DNA of 64,000 nucleotides from Thorsellia kenyensis (GTDB lineage Bacteria > Pseudomonadota > Gammaproteobacteria > Enterobacterales > Thorselliaceae), in NCBI RefSeq assembly GCF_042432445.1, contig NZ_JBHLXE010000111.1, positions 1 through 64,000 of the forward strand, in the 5' to 3' direction. The translations under genes were made by a program, and so were the position numbers. Below the pieces are notes generated by a model. The model ran no database searches. It worked only from the letters and a program-made list of their open reading frames with translations, and was not told where the DNA came from. How positions within the stretch are numbered: position 1 is the stretch's first letter; each line of letters opens with the position of its first letter. Positions 44,696-54,007 of the stretch are shown one piece after another.

Positions 44696-45970
44696 ATGAA
44701 AAAAAACGTAAAATATACTCTCAGTCTTTTAAGTGCCTCACTTAGTTTATGCTCATTAAGTGTGTTTGCAAAATCTGATAGCCTGACTGTTTGGGCTTGG
44801 GATCCTAATTTTAATATTGCGATTATGCAAACTGCAAAAGAAATTTACCAAGCGAAAAACCCTGATGTAGAAATCAAAATAGAAGATTTTGCTAAAGCAG
44901 ATGTGGAACAAAAAATGCAGGCAATGCTAGCCTCAGGGATGAGCGATACGCTACCTGATATCGTTTTAATAGAAGACTATAATGCACAAAAGTTTTTAAC
45001 TTCCTATCCAGGCGCATTTGAACCTATGAATGGCAAAGTCGATTACAGTCAATTTGCCCCTTACAAAATAAAAATGATGACTGTCGATGATAAAACTTAT
45101 GGACTCCCTTTTGATACAGGTGTAACCGGTCTATATTATCGCACTGATTATATTGAACAAGCAGGTTTTAAAAAAGAAGATCTGCAAAATATTACTTGGG
45201 ATCGTTATATCGAAATAGGCAAAACCGTTAAAGAAAAAACGGGAAAATTTATGATGGGAATGGAGCCAGCTGAAGCAGGATTAGTACGTATTATGATGCA
45301 CTCGGCAGGTAGCTGGTATTTCGATGATAACGGAGAATTAAACCTTAAAAATAATACCGCCTTCAAACGTGCTCTTGAGTTACAAAAAGAGATGCATAAA
45401 GCGGGAATTGTTAGACCTGCTTTAGGATGGTCAGATTGGGTAAGTGTATTCACCTCTGGAGATTCCACTAGTATTATTAACGCAGGCGTATGGATAACTC
45501 CGACGGTAGAAAGTACCAAAGATCAAGCTGGAAAATGGGCTGTAGCTCCTTTACCCAAGTTAACTGGCGTTGATAACGCTACGCATTACTCAAATATTGG
45601 TGGCTCGAGCTGGTACGTTTTTTCTGCTAGCCCTAATAAAGATAAAGCCATTGAATTTTTAAATGAAACATTTGGTAAAGACGTCAGCTTCTATGACAAA
45701 ATTCTTACCGAACGTGGAGCTGTAGGAACATTTATCCCAGCAAGTCAGTCTGAAGCTTATAAAAAACCGATTGAGTTTTTTGGTGGACAAACTATCTATC
45801 AAGATTTTGCTAACTGGTTTGGCCAAATTCCTAGCATAAACTATGGTCTCTATACTTATGAAGCGGATGAAGCACTAAAAGCGCTTATGCCTGCTTACTT
45901 TAATGACCAAATGACACTAGATCAATTAATTGAAGAACTCGAAACTTCTTTACAGTATCAAATTCAATAG
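44696..45970 (+). CDS. ABC sugar-binding lipoprotein-like periplasmic protein (LacE-like)
   Basis: 424 residues with a signal peptide ending at V-F-A-K (about 25). The fold type is family-1 sugar-binding: L-T-V-W-A-W-D-P-N-F-N-I-A-I-M near the start, D-I-V-L-I-E-D-Y-N-A, G-L-P-F-D-T-G-V-T-G-L-Y-Y-R and A-G-V-W-I-T. It binds a galactoside for the transporter encoded next. First gene of an E-F-G-Z-K order known from the Agrobacterium lactose operon. No lipobox is seen. Strong ribosome site AAGGGA. A hairpin follows the stop codon. Confidence 0.85.
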   Translation: MKKNVKYTLSLLSASLSLCSLSVFAKSDSLTVWAWDPNFNIAIMQTAKEIYQAKNPDVEIKIEDFAKADVEQKMQAMLASGMSDTLPDIVLIEDYNAQKFLTSYPGAFEPMNGKVDYSQFAPYKIKMMTVDDKTYGLPFDTGVTGLYYRTDYIEQAGFKKEDLQNITWDRYIEIGKTVKEKTGKFMMGMEPAEAGLVRIMMHSAGSWYFDDNGELNLKNNTAFKRALELQKEMHKAGIVRPALGWSDWVSVFTSGDSTSIINAGVWITPTVESTKDQAGKWAVAPLPKLTGVDNATHYSNIGGSSWYVFSASPNKDKAIEFLNETFGKDVSFYDKILTERGAVGTFIPASQSEAYKKPIEFFGGQTIYQDFANWFGQIPSINYGLYTYEADEALKALMPAYFNDQMTLDQLIEELETSLQYQIQ

Positions 45971-45983
45971 TTTTTAATAATTC

Positions 45984-46014
45984 ATGGCTTAACGAATAAC
46001 AAACGTTAAGCCAT
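45984..46014 (+). terminator. Intercistronic hairpin after the binding-protein gene
   Basis: Perfect 11-base arms ATGGCTTAACG and complement with a nine-base loop, 14 bases after the stop. Such stems commonly protect the binding-protein part of the message and lower expression of the permease genes behind it. There is no long T run, so read-through is likely. Confidence 0.65.
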
Positions 46015-46080
46015 TAGTTTAGCCAGTGGATGTTTTAAACACTTTATGTTGCATCAATATGCAACCCAAAGAAGGTAACT

Positions 46081-46968
46081 ATGCAAGCTACTCAACGTAA
46101 AAGTTTTCATAAATTTTATGACATTAATGGTTGGCTTTTTGTGTCCATCGCCCTTGGGCTGATTGCCATATTTATGCTTTACCCTATTATCAATTCTTTG
46201 TGGCTATCCACTCAATCTGGGAAAGGGGTTGTTACTAAATTCGTCGGTTTAGGAAATTTTTCTCGTCTCTTAAATGACAAGGTCTTTTTAACGGCATTGA
46301 CCAATACCTTTATTTTTTTAATTATTCAAGTGCCTATCATGATCTTGATATCTCTTGCCACAGCATCGTGTTTGAATTCTTCAAAACTCATGGGCCGCAG
46401 TTGGTTTAGACTGGCAATTTTTTTACCCTGTGTCACTTCATTAGTCGCTTATTCTATCGTATTTAAAAGTATGCTGAGCTATGATGGGATTGTTAACTCC
46501 ACACTTTTATCGCTCGGTATCATTGACTCACCTATCCCATGGTTAACCGACCCTTTTTGGGCGAAAGTCACCATTATCGTTGCCATCACATGGCGCTGGA
46601 CAGGCTATAATATGATTTTTTATTTAGCTGCTATGCAAAATATAGATAAGTCTATTTATGAAGCAGCTAGACTTGAAGGAGTCACCCCGATTCAGGCTTT
46701 CTTTAGAATTACGATTCCTTTACTCAAACCAGTCATTTTATTTACTTCCATTATGTCAACCATAGGGACACTTCAACTATTTGATGAAGCGATGAATATT
46801 ACTCAAGGTGGCCCGTCTAATGCAACCCTAACGTTATCCATGTATATCTATAACTTGTCCTTTAAATTTGTGCCTAATTTTGGTTATGCAGCTACAGTAT
46901 CGTACGTCATTGTGATATTTTCTGCGCTGTTTGCGTTTATACAGTTTAAAGTGGCTAAGGATAAATAA
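46081..46968 (+). CDS. ABC sugar permease, LacF/MalF type
   Basis: 295 residues with six membrane segments. The EAA loop reads Y-E-A-A-R-L-E-G-V-T-P-I-Q-A-F-F-R-I-T-I-P-L-L (about 197-219), the contact site for the ATPase. Heterodimer partner of the next gene. Ribosome site GAAGG. Confidence 0.9.
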   Translation: MQATQRKSFHKFYDINGWLFVSIALGLIAIFMLYPIINSLWLSTQSGKGVVTKFVGLGNFSRLLNDKVFLTALTNTFIFLIIQVPIMILISLATASCLNSSKLMGRSWFRLAIFLPCVTSLVAYSIVFKSMLSYDGIVNSTLLSLGIIDSPIPWLTDPFWAKVTIIVAITWRWTGYNMIFYLAAMQNIDKSIYEAARLEGVTPIQAFFRITIPLLKPVILFTSIMSTIGTLQLFDEAMNITQGGPSNATLTLSMYIYNLSFKFVPNFGYAATVSYVIVIFSALFAFIQFKVAKDK

Positions 46969-46970
46969 AG

Positions 46971-47798
46971 ATGAATAAGACTCCTCGTTTTTCTGATAGA
47001 TTTTATCGTATATTAATGTATGTTTTTCTCTCTTTTATGGCATTTGTTTCGGTTTTTCCATTCTACTGGTTAGTAGTAAGCAGTACCAACACCTCAACCG
47101 ATGTCACTAAAGGCAAATTAACATTTGGATCGGAATTTATAAATAATTTTTCTAGACTCAATGAATCCGCTGATTTGGGATTGATGTTTTTCAATAGTGC
47201 TAAAATCTCTTTATTAGGTACCATTCTTACATTAATTGTCGCTTCTCTCGCTGGCTATGGGTTTGAAATTTACAAATCAAAACTACGCGATCGCGTTTTT
47301 AATGTCATCCTGCTAACCATGATGGTTCCTTTTGCGGCGCTTATGATCCCACTTTTTCAAATGATGGCAAAGTTTAATCTGTTAAATACCCATCTAGCCG
47401 TTATCTTGCCAAGCATTGCCTCTGTTTACATCATTTTTTATTTTAGACAATGTGCAAAACAATTTCCTAAAGAGTTAATTGATGCGGCTAGAGTCGACGG
47501 TGTTAAAGAGTGGAAAATTTTTGTCTATGTCTTTTTTCCATCCATGCGTTCAACCTATGCGGCGGCATTTATCATCACATTCATGGCTAACTGGAATAAC
47601 TACCTGTGGCCTTTAATTGTTCTTCAGTCTTCTGAAACTAAAACGTTAAATCTAATGTTATCTTCTTTATCCTCTGCTTACGTCCCTGATTTTGGCGTAA
47701 TAATGATAGGCACTTTAGTGACTACCTTACCTACATTATTGGTCTTTTTTGCTATGCAAAAACAATTTGTGGCAGGGATGGTAGGTTCAGTGAAATAA
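46971..47798 (+). CDS. ABC sugar permease, LacG/MalG type
   Basis: 275 residues, six membrane segments. EAA loop: I-D-A-A-R-V-D-G-V-K-E-W-K-I-F-V-Y-V-F-F-P (about 170-190). The C-terminal Q-K-Q-F-V-A-G-M-V-G-S-V-K is the typical MalG-type end. Starts two bases after the first permease gene, so the two are coupled. Confidence 0.9.
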   Translation: MNKTPRFSDRFYRILMYVFLSFMAFVSVFPFYWLVVSSTNTSTDVTKGKLTFGSEFINNFSRLNESADLGLMFFNSAKISLLGTILTLIVASLAGYGFEIYKSKLRDRVFNVILLTMMVPFAALMIPLFQMMAKFNLLNTHLAVILPSIASVYIIFYFRQCAKQFPKELIDAARVDGVKEWKIFVYVFFPSMRSTYAAAFIITFMANWNNYLWPLIVLQSSETKTLNLMLSSLSSAYVPDFGVIMIGTLVTTLPTLLVFFAMQKQFVAGMVGSVK

Positions 47799-47868
47799 AG
47801 CATGTACTTTGATTTATAAAAGCAATATTTACCCATAATTCTATATATTTAATAATAGAGGCACTCTA

Positions 47869-50169
47869 ATGACTCATTCAAATGCTACATACAACTATAA
47901 TAATGATTGGATTTTTATTGAGGGAAGTTATACTTCTGTACCTGAAGATAAATTATCAGCGAGCCAAAATGTAACGCTCCCACATAATGCCGTAGATTTA
48001 CCTTATAACTATTTTGATGAAACCTGTTATCAAAAACCGTTCACTTATCAAAAAGTCATTCATTGGGAGCAATCTTTTGAAAACAAACAAGTTTGGATCC
48101 AATTTGATGGTGCAATGGCAAATTCCCACGTATACCTTAATGGAACTCTTATTTGTGAACATAAAGATGGTTATACTCCTTTTGAAGTCAATATTACCCC
48201 TTATCTTAAAGAAAAAGATGGCGTTCTGACAGTCATCATTGATGGCTCTGAAAACCCGAATATCCCTCCTTTTGGCGGTCAAATTGACTATTTAACTTAT
48301 GCGGGTATCTACCGCCACGTTTGGTTAAAAACTAAAGATGAAATTCGTCTCAAAAACATCAGAGCGATTCCAACACATATCTTAGCTGACGATGCACAAG
48401 GTCAACAAACCACGTCTAAAACCGCGCAGCTTGAAATCACTGCATTTATTGAAAGTGTGGATAATGCCCACAGTGAATCTAAAACGCCCGTTACCCTAAT
48501 TGCTACGCTTAAGGATAAAAATAATGTCATTGTTTCAAGTAAAACAGTGACTATTACCCTAGAACAAAATGTATCACAAACAGAGTCAACCTTTGTTATT
48601 GATGATCTTAATCTCATTGAACTTTGGGATGTTAACAACCCTGTTCTTTATACACTAGACGTAAGCATTGCTAATCAAACAAGCCAAGATGTTTTTACCC
48701 ATAAAATCGGCTTTAGGCAAGTTAAATTTACTGAGAATGGCTTTTTACTCAATGGGAGAAAACTAAAAATCCGTGGGATCAATAGGCACCAATCATACCC
48801 TTATGTAGGCTATGCAATGGGTGATCACGCTCAGCGTATGGATGCTGATTTAGTTAAAAAAGAACTGAAATTTAACTTAGTAAGAACGTCACATTACCCT
48901 CAAGCGAAAAGCTTTTTAGAAAGATGTGATGAGTTAGGTCTACTGGTTTTTGAAGAAATCCCTGGATGGCAACATATAGGTGATGAAGCCTGGCAGGCGG
49001 TAACGATTGATAGTGTTAAACGAATGATTGAAAGAGATTGGAACCATGCAAGTATCATTCTCTGGGGAGTTCGTATCAATGAATCTCCTGATAATAGATC
49101 TTTTTATGAAAAAACCAATGCTATGGCAAAATCTTTAGACATTAGCCGTCAGACTGGAGGCGTACGCTGCATACCAAACAGTGAACTATTAGAAGATGTC
49201 TATACTATGAATGACTTTGTTTTAAATGGTGGAGAACTTGCATTACGTACCCAACAAGTAGTAACCGGCCTCGACAGAAAAGTACCTTATATGGTCACTG
49301 AGTTTAATGGTCATATGTTCCCGACTAAACGTTTCGATCCTGAGTTACATCAAGTTGAGCATGTCACGCGCCATCTTCGTGTAATGAATGCCTATTATGC
49401 CGATGAGTCTATATCTGGAGGCATTGGTTGGTGTTTATTTGATTATAATACTCACAAAGATTTTGGTGCAGGTGATAGAATTTGTTACCACGGCATCACT
49501 GATATGTTTAGGATCCCTAAATTTGCCGCCTATGCCTATAAAAGCCAGTGTGAACCTGAGGAAGAAATTGTTCTACAACCTGTTACCGTATGGGCTCGTG
49601 GGGAACGCCCTGAATGCCTTGTTTTACCAACGATGATTTTAACTAACCTGGATAAGGTTGAATTTCAAGTAGGCGATCATACAATTAAAACAGTCTATCC
49701 TTCTAATAATCGTTATCCCAATCTTCCTCACCCACCTATGATTGTAGATGATTCTATTATTTCAGCTGAAGAGTTTGGTCTTTGGGGGATGAAATGGTCG
49801 AGCGTCACTATGCGTGGCTATCTCAATGGGCAATGTGTTAAAACAGTGCATATGCCTGAAAATCCAGTTGCAAGCCATTTAACCATCGCTAGCGATTATG
49901 ACTCCTTACCTGTAAAACAAAGGGCACAAACACGTGTCATAGTAAATGCATTTGATCAAGCCGATAACATTTTATGGTTTATCGATGATTTTATTACGAT
50001 AGATGTTCAAGGTGATGCAAAAGTAATTGGTCCTACTCAACTTATTCTTAAAGGCGGCGCGGTAGGCTTTTGGCTAGAAGCTGGCAATACGCCAGGCCCT
50101 GTATCAATTAAAGTCACTAGTAACCGTTTTGACGCAGTGACGTTAAGCATTACTTTAACTGAGGAATAA
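47869..50169 (+). CDS. Beta-galactosidase-like glycoside hydrolase, GH2
   Basis: 766 residues. N-terminal jelly-roll sugar-binding domain, immunoglobulin-like domain, then a TIM barrel with G-I-N-R-H-Q-S-Y-P-Y. The acid/base Glu405 is in R-I-N-E-S and the nucleophile Glu478 is in M-V-T-E-F-N-G-H. The C-terminal domains differ from LacZ of E. coli (1024 residues); no small-chain domain is present. Intracellular (no signal). The position between the permeases and ATPase genes matches lacZ in lacEFGZK. Beta-glucuronidase specificity cannot be excluded, since GH2 enzymes of this length hydrolyse several beta-glycosides. Confidence 0.85.
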   Translation: MTHSNATYNYNNDWIFIEGSYTSVPEDKLSASQNVTLPHNAVDLPYNYFDETCYQKPFTYQKVIHWEQSFENKQVWIQFDGAMANSHVYLNGTLICEHKDGYTPFEVNITPYLKEKDGVLTVIIDGSENPNIPPFGGQIDYLTYAGIYRHVWLKTKDEIRLKNIRAIPTHILADDAQGQQTTSKTAQLEITAFIESVDNAHSESKTPVTLIATLKDKNNVIVSSKTVTITLEQNVSQTESTFVIDDLNLIELWDVNNPVLYTLDVSIANQTSQDVFTHKIGFRQVKFTENGFLLNGRKLKIRGINRHQSYPYVGYAMGDHAQRMDADLVKKELKFNLVRTSHYPQAKSFLERCDELGLLVFEEIPGWQHIGDEAWQAVTIDSVKRMIERDWNHASIILWGVRINESPDNRSFYEKTNAMAKSLDISRQTGGVRCIPNSELLEDVYTMNDFVLNGGELALRTQQVVTGLDRKVPYMVTEFNGHMFPTKRFDPELHQVEHVTRHLRVMNAYYADESISGGIGWCLFDYNTHKDFGAGDRICYHGITDMFRIPKFAAYAYKSQCEPEEEIVLQPVTVWARGERPECLVLPTMILTNLDKVEFQVGDHTIKTVYPSNNRYPNLPHPPMIVDDSIISAEEFGLWGMKWSSVTMRGYLNGQCVKTVHMPENPVASHLTIASDYDSLPVKQRAQTRVIVNAFDQADNILWFIDDFITIDVQGDAKVIGPTQLILKGGAVGFWLEAGNTPGPVSIKVTSNRFDAVTLSITLTEE

Positions 50170-50172
50170 CTC

Positions 50173-51300
50173 ATGGCTGATATTTCAATTAAAAAATTAA
50201 TTAAACGGTATGATAAAACCCAGACCATTCACGGTATAGATCTTGAAATCAAAAGTGGTGAATTTACTGTATTTGTAGGCCCCTCTGGGTGCGGTAAATC
50301 AACCTTATTAAGAATGATTGCCGGACTTGAAGAGATTACAGAGGGAGAGTTATGGATTGACAATCAATTAGTTAACCATGTAGATCCTGCTAATCGTGGT
50401 GTGGCGATGGTTTTTCAATCCTATGCACTTTACCCTCATATGACGGTAGAAGAAAATATGGGATTTGGCTTGAAAATGAATGGCGTTGATAAATCTGTTA
50501 TCCAAGCCAGAGTTAATGCCGCCGCAAAAACTCTTCAAATGGAACATTTACTTAAAAGAAAACCAAAAGATCTGTCCGGAGGACAAAGGCAACGTGTTGC
50601 CATAGGAAGAGCGATAGTACGTGAACCTAAGGTTTTCTTATTTGATGAACCATTATCTAATCTTGATGCTGAACTGCGTGTTGATATGCGCTTACAGATT
50701 GCTAAACTACATTATGAGTTACAGAACACTATGATTTACGTGACACATGATCAAGTCGAGGCAATGACGTTAGCAGATAAAATCGTAGTTCTTAGAGCTG
50801 GCAATATAGAACAAGTAGGCTCGCCACTTGATTTATATCATAGACCCATCAATGAATTTGTTGCAGGATTCATTGGATCGCCTAAAATGAATTTTATTCC
50901 GGGTGTTATCAAATCAAATAACTATGAAAATGGTGACAAAGCCTATGTTACGGTTGAATTAGCTAACAAGCAGACTATCGTATTGCCTATCAATTATTTA
51001 GAAAAAGTCTCAATTGGAGATAATGTCAAATTAGGAATAAGACCTGAACACATCCAACTTTTTAGTGATGATACGGTAGTTCCTGATACTCACCATACTC
51101 TTGTTTTTGATAGTGAAGTTAGTGAACGTCTTGGCAGTGCCACATACCTATTTGGACGAATAGGTGATGTTGAAGGATTTAAAGTACAAATGAATGGCGA
51201 TCATCATGTGGGTATGTTTCAAAAAATTAACGTCATGTTTGCGTTAAGTGATTGCCATTTATTTAATAAAGAGGGTTTACGGATTTCACCCAATAACTAA
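50173..51300 (+). CDS. Sugar ABC transporter ATPase, LacK/MsmK/UgpC type
   Basis: 375 residues. Walker A G-P-S-G-C-G-K-S-T (36-44); Q-loop; signature L-S-G-G-Q-R-Q-R (134-141); Walker B V-F-L-F-D-E-P-L-S-N-L-D; H-loop V-T-H-D-Q. A C-terminal regulatory TOBE domain follows (about 235-375, with G-I-R-P-E-H). Energises the two permeases. Starts three bases after the GH2 gene, with GAGGA upstream. A terminator-like hairpin follows. Last gene of the island. Confidence 0.93.
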   Translation: MADISIKKLIKRYDKTQTIHGIDLEIKSGEFTVFVGPSGCGKSTLLRMIAGLEEITEGELWIDNQLVNHVDPANRGVAMVFQSYALYPHMTVEENMGFGLKMNGVDKSVIQARVNAAAKTLQMEHLLKRKPKDLSGGQRQRVAIGRAIVREPKVFLFDEPLSNLDAELRVDMRLQIAKLHYELQNTMIYVTHDQVEAMTLADKIVVLRAGNIEQVGSPLDLYHRPINEFVAGFIGSPKMNFIPGVIKSNNYENGDKAYVTVELANKQTIVLPINYLEKVSIGDNVKLGIRPEHIQLFSDDTVVPDTHHTLVFDSEVSERLGSATYLFGRIGDVEGFKVQMNGDHHVGMFQKINVMFALSDCHLFNKEGLRISPNN

Positions 51301-51332
51301 ATAGATTAAAAATTAACGCAGTTTAACATGTT

Positions 51333-51370
51333 CTAAAATCAATCCTCCGCTGGGGGAGGATCGATTTTAG
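51333..51370. terminator. Hairpin ending the cargo island
   Basis: Arms CTAAAATCAATCCTCC and GGAGGATCGATTTTAG pair over 16 positions with one mismatch, around a six-base loop. It lies between the last cargo gene and the convergent s043 gene, and so can stop transcription from both sides. Confidence 0.7.
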
Positions 51371-51428
51371 AGATTATGACAATACCAAATCTTTCCAGAA
51401 TCAATAAAACCAGGGGCCAACTCTTCTT

Positions 51429-52061
51429 CTATCGATAGTTGGCATTAGCAAAAAGTAACATAGAAAAAAATCCTACGATAAGTGACAACAATAGTAACAA
51501 AAATAATGTCCATGCATACGGTAATATTAAGACATAAAGTAAAAGCCAACTCGCAGCAATAATAGCTTTTATGGCAAAACCAAAACGCAGTGCACTAGGC
51601 AAAGCAAATTCGTAGCTTTTCTTGCGTCTTATTAGCTCTCCTTCAATACTCAAAGCAACATAATACACACACAACCACGGTAAAAACAGCGTCAATACAT
51701 TTTTTTTAAATAAAACCAAAAACCACAGTTTACTCAAAAGTTCAATACGCTGATTCATCCAATTAAAATAGCTGTTTCCTAAGGTTTCTAATCCCTTAGA
51801 ATGCATTTTTTCATCTCCACTTGGGATAAAAAAATGCTGTACATGTTTTTTTAATCCTGAATGAATGACTAATTTTTGGTAATCGCTGTTTGTCTTTTGC
51901 AGTATCCGCTGACAGGTTGTATCCCCTAGTACATTTTTAATATTTATTTGATGTTCATTTATGTGCAATGTGAGAGATTGTTCGGTAGATAATCCGAGAA
52001 TTAATAGGCAAAGCACAAGCAAAGACAGGGATAGTAATATGATGAGGAAAATTTTGTTCAC
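51429..52061 (-). CDS. DUF4400 membrane protein (s043/TraJ-like of SXT)
   Basis: 210 residues from a GTG start. An N-terminal membrane segment (about 5-25), a charged loop with an F-N-W-M-N-Q-R-I motif, then three further hydrophobic segments (about 105-135 and 160-205). The pattern and its place directly after traD match the DUF4400 protein called s043 or TraJ in SXT/R391, which is needed for transfer, probably by aiding the coupling protein. It ends at the HS1 cargo. There is no good ribosome site, so translation may be weak. Confidence 0.7.
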   Translation of the reverse strand: MNKIFLIILLSLSLLVLCLLILGLSTEQSLTLHINEHQINIKNVLGDTTCQRILQKTNSDYQKLVIHSGLKKHVQHFFIPSGDEKMHSKGLETLGNSYFNWMNQRIELLSKLWFLVLFKKNVLTLFLPWLCVYYVALSIEGELIRRKKSYEFALPSALRFGFAIKAIIAASWLLLYVLILPYAWTLFLLLLLSLIVGFFSMLLFANANYR

Positions 52062-52097
52062 TTAATTTTATTCTATTTAATTGTTTTTTTTCGTTTT

Positions 52098-52122
52098 CGG
52101 AACTTGTCAAGGTAGTTGTTAG
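52098..52122 (+). repeat. Dispersed 25-base motif, copy 2
   Basis: Starts CGGAACTTGTCAAGGTAG. It lies in the 95-base gap between traD and s043 and matches 1654-1678 at 22 of 25 bases. Confidence 0.65.
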
Positions 52123-52156
52123 TTATTCAATAGCGTTTCATTATTTAGTTAAACAG

Positions 52157-54007
52157 TTAATGAGTGGTTAAAATAGGTAATCTGCCCTTTAAAATTTTTC
52201 CCCCAGATACCATAGCGATATACTCAAGGTTGGGTAACTGACCAAGTAAATCTTTAGGAAAAAGTGTCACTTCTTCTTCCTGAAGTCTCTTTCCTGCTGA
52301 ACCACTAGCAAGTAGTAGTTCTTCAGCATGATTATTTGTCCCAATATCATTAATAATTGTATTGATCCTTACCATAGGAAAATTATCAGCGACATATTGC
52401 TGAGTTTTTGCATCCATAATTCTGAAGATAAGAAAATTATTGATATTACCAAGAACCTGAAGTGCCTTAGCTTCACTTCCTGTTCTCGCCGCGAAGTCTG
52501 CAAATGTCTGTGTTGCTACGACACAACGCATTTTTGCACCACGTCCTTTATTTAATAATTGAATAAAGGGATCGTTTATAACTTCAGCCGCTTCATCAAT
52601 AAAAATATTTACAGGGAGATTTTCAATTCCATAATTATATCTATCCCCTGCAACCGCAGTAAGATCGGATAATAATAAAGAACCTATCGCACTACCCACC
52701 ATCGCATCTGTCAGTGAATCTAAGCCGATATAAGCCACACTATTCGTTTGGATAATTTTAGCAAAATCAGTAATTTTATCATCAATATGCTCCAGGGTAG
52801 ATTTAGGGGAAAGTAAGGGACCTAACTCACTTGAAGTCAACATATTTAATACTGGCATTAAAGAGGCCACCATCTTTGAGTAATGTGTTCTATCATGCTT
52901 GAACATACTTAATAATCCTTCCAAATCGCTATTAGGATAATGAGGTTGTACTTCTGAAAAATAGTATTCATATAAATAATGTGCCATTTTCATTTTTTGG
53001 TTATTGGCCTTAACTTTTATCTCTGTAAATACTTCATTAAATTGTATGATATTTTTTTTAGCATAGGCATATACCGCTTTGACAACTAATTCTTCAGGAC
53101 CACTTTCTAGATAATAACGAAGTGTTTTAAGGCTAGGTCTTTGCCCTATGATGAGTAATCCCTGCACAATGTTATTCAGTGCCATTTGACCAAATGCTTT
53201 AAAGGGATCGGCCCCAGTTTCTGATGGAATGAGCGCAGCAATACGACTTGCTATCTCGGTGCCTCGATTAAAATTTCGCAGCGGATTGATTTTGACAGAG
53301 TGCTCAGGGAAGCCAGGATGAAAGTAGATAAATCGTTCAGCAGCACAGATATGTTCACAAGCCCTTTTTGCATTGTTACATAAAGCTTTGTCTCCTTTAG
53401 GATCGATAATTATAACCGCTTCATTTCGCAAAATAGCCTGAGTGATCAATGTATCAAAGCAACGAGTTTTTCCAGCACCAGTGGTTCCAACAATTAGGGT
53501 ATGTCCCTCAGTATGCAAAAGGGGCTGAAATAGATAAGTCTGTTTAGCATCCAATCCATGTAGCCAGTGTGCACCGAATGTACTGCTCTCTTTTTCAATA
53601 CTTTTTTGACTTGATTTAGAAATTTTAGAATGCATACGTTGAAAATCAATCAAACGTTGAGTATGCTCTGCTGTCCACTCAAAGCCTTCTCCTAACCAAA
53701 GGAGATCGTCATGCTTTGTCATCAATTCACTTAACGCATCTACATTCATAAAGGTAAGAGAATGCCCTTCCCCTTGTGGTTGAAATTGACTCAACTGAAT
53801 GCCTTGCCTAAATTGATATATAATATAAAGAAGTGCCAGCAGAGAAACAATCATTGCATAGATGAATGGTAATGCATAGTATTTAACATAACCTATCGTA
53901 TTGAAAATAAAGATAGCCCATAACCAAATTGATGCATGTTCATAAATTGGTCGGTAAACATTTTGATAGCTAGCATATTTTTTTTGCATCCATTTACTCT
54001 TTTTCAT
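52157..54007 (-). CDS. traD: TraD coupling protein (type IV secretion ATPase)
   Basis: 616 residues. Two N-terminal membrane helices (about 27-66). Walker A V-G-T-T-G-A-G-K-T at about 173-181; I-I-I-D-P-K-G-D-K after it; Walker B V-N-I-F-I-D-E-A-A-E-V; later the V-A-T-Q-T-F-A-D motif. It brings the relaxase-DNA complex to the channel and pumps DNA. It overlaps the end of traI by 14 bases, so the two are coupled. Intact and of the size usual for SXT-type TraD. Confidence 0.95.
   Translation of the reverse strand: MKKSKWMQKKYASYQNVYRPIYEHASIWLWAIFIFNTIGYVKYYALPFIYAMIVSLLALLYIIYQFRQGIQLSQFQPQGEGHSLTFMNVDALSELMTKHDDLLWLGEGFEWTAEHTQRLIDFQRMHSKISKSSQKSIEKESSTFGAHWLHGLDAKQTYLFQPLLHTEGHTLIVGTTGAGKTRCFDTLITQAILRNEAVIIIDPKGDKALCNNAKRACEHICAAERFIYFHPGFPEHSVKINPLRNFNRGTEIASRIAALIPSETGADPFKAFGQMALNNIVQGLLIIGQRPSLKTLRYYLESGPEELVVKAVYAYAKKNIIQFNEVFTEIKVKANNQKMKMAHYLYEYYFSEVQPHYPNSDLEGLLSMFKHDRTHYSKMVASLMPVLNMLTSSELGPLLSPKSTLEHIDDKITDFAKIIQTNSVAYIGLDSLTDAMVGSAIGSLLLSDLTAVAGDRYNYGIENLPVNIFIDEAAEVINDPFIQLLNKGRGAKMRCVVATQTFADFAARTGSEAKALQVLGNINNFLIFRIMDAKTQQYVADNFPMVRINTIINDIGTNNHAEELLLASGSAGKRLQEEEVTLFPKDLLGQLPNLEYIAMVSGGKILKGRLPILTTH

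Larger units (their letters stand above)
29839..51300. mobile_element. Cargo island in the s043-traL gap (HS1-like hot spot)
   Basis: About 21.5 kb of non-transfer genes is inserted between s043 and traL, two genes adjacent in the SXT backbone. Thirteen of the fourteen genes are on the plus strand, opposite to the transfer genes. The content is mainly galactoside uptake and Leloir catabolism, plus nucleoside and choline transport. No transposase or clear terminal repeat was found at its ends. Confidence 0.75.
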
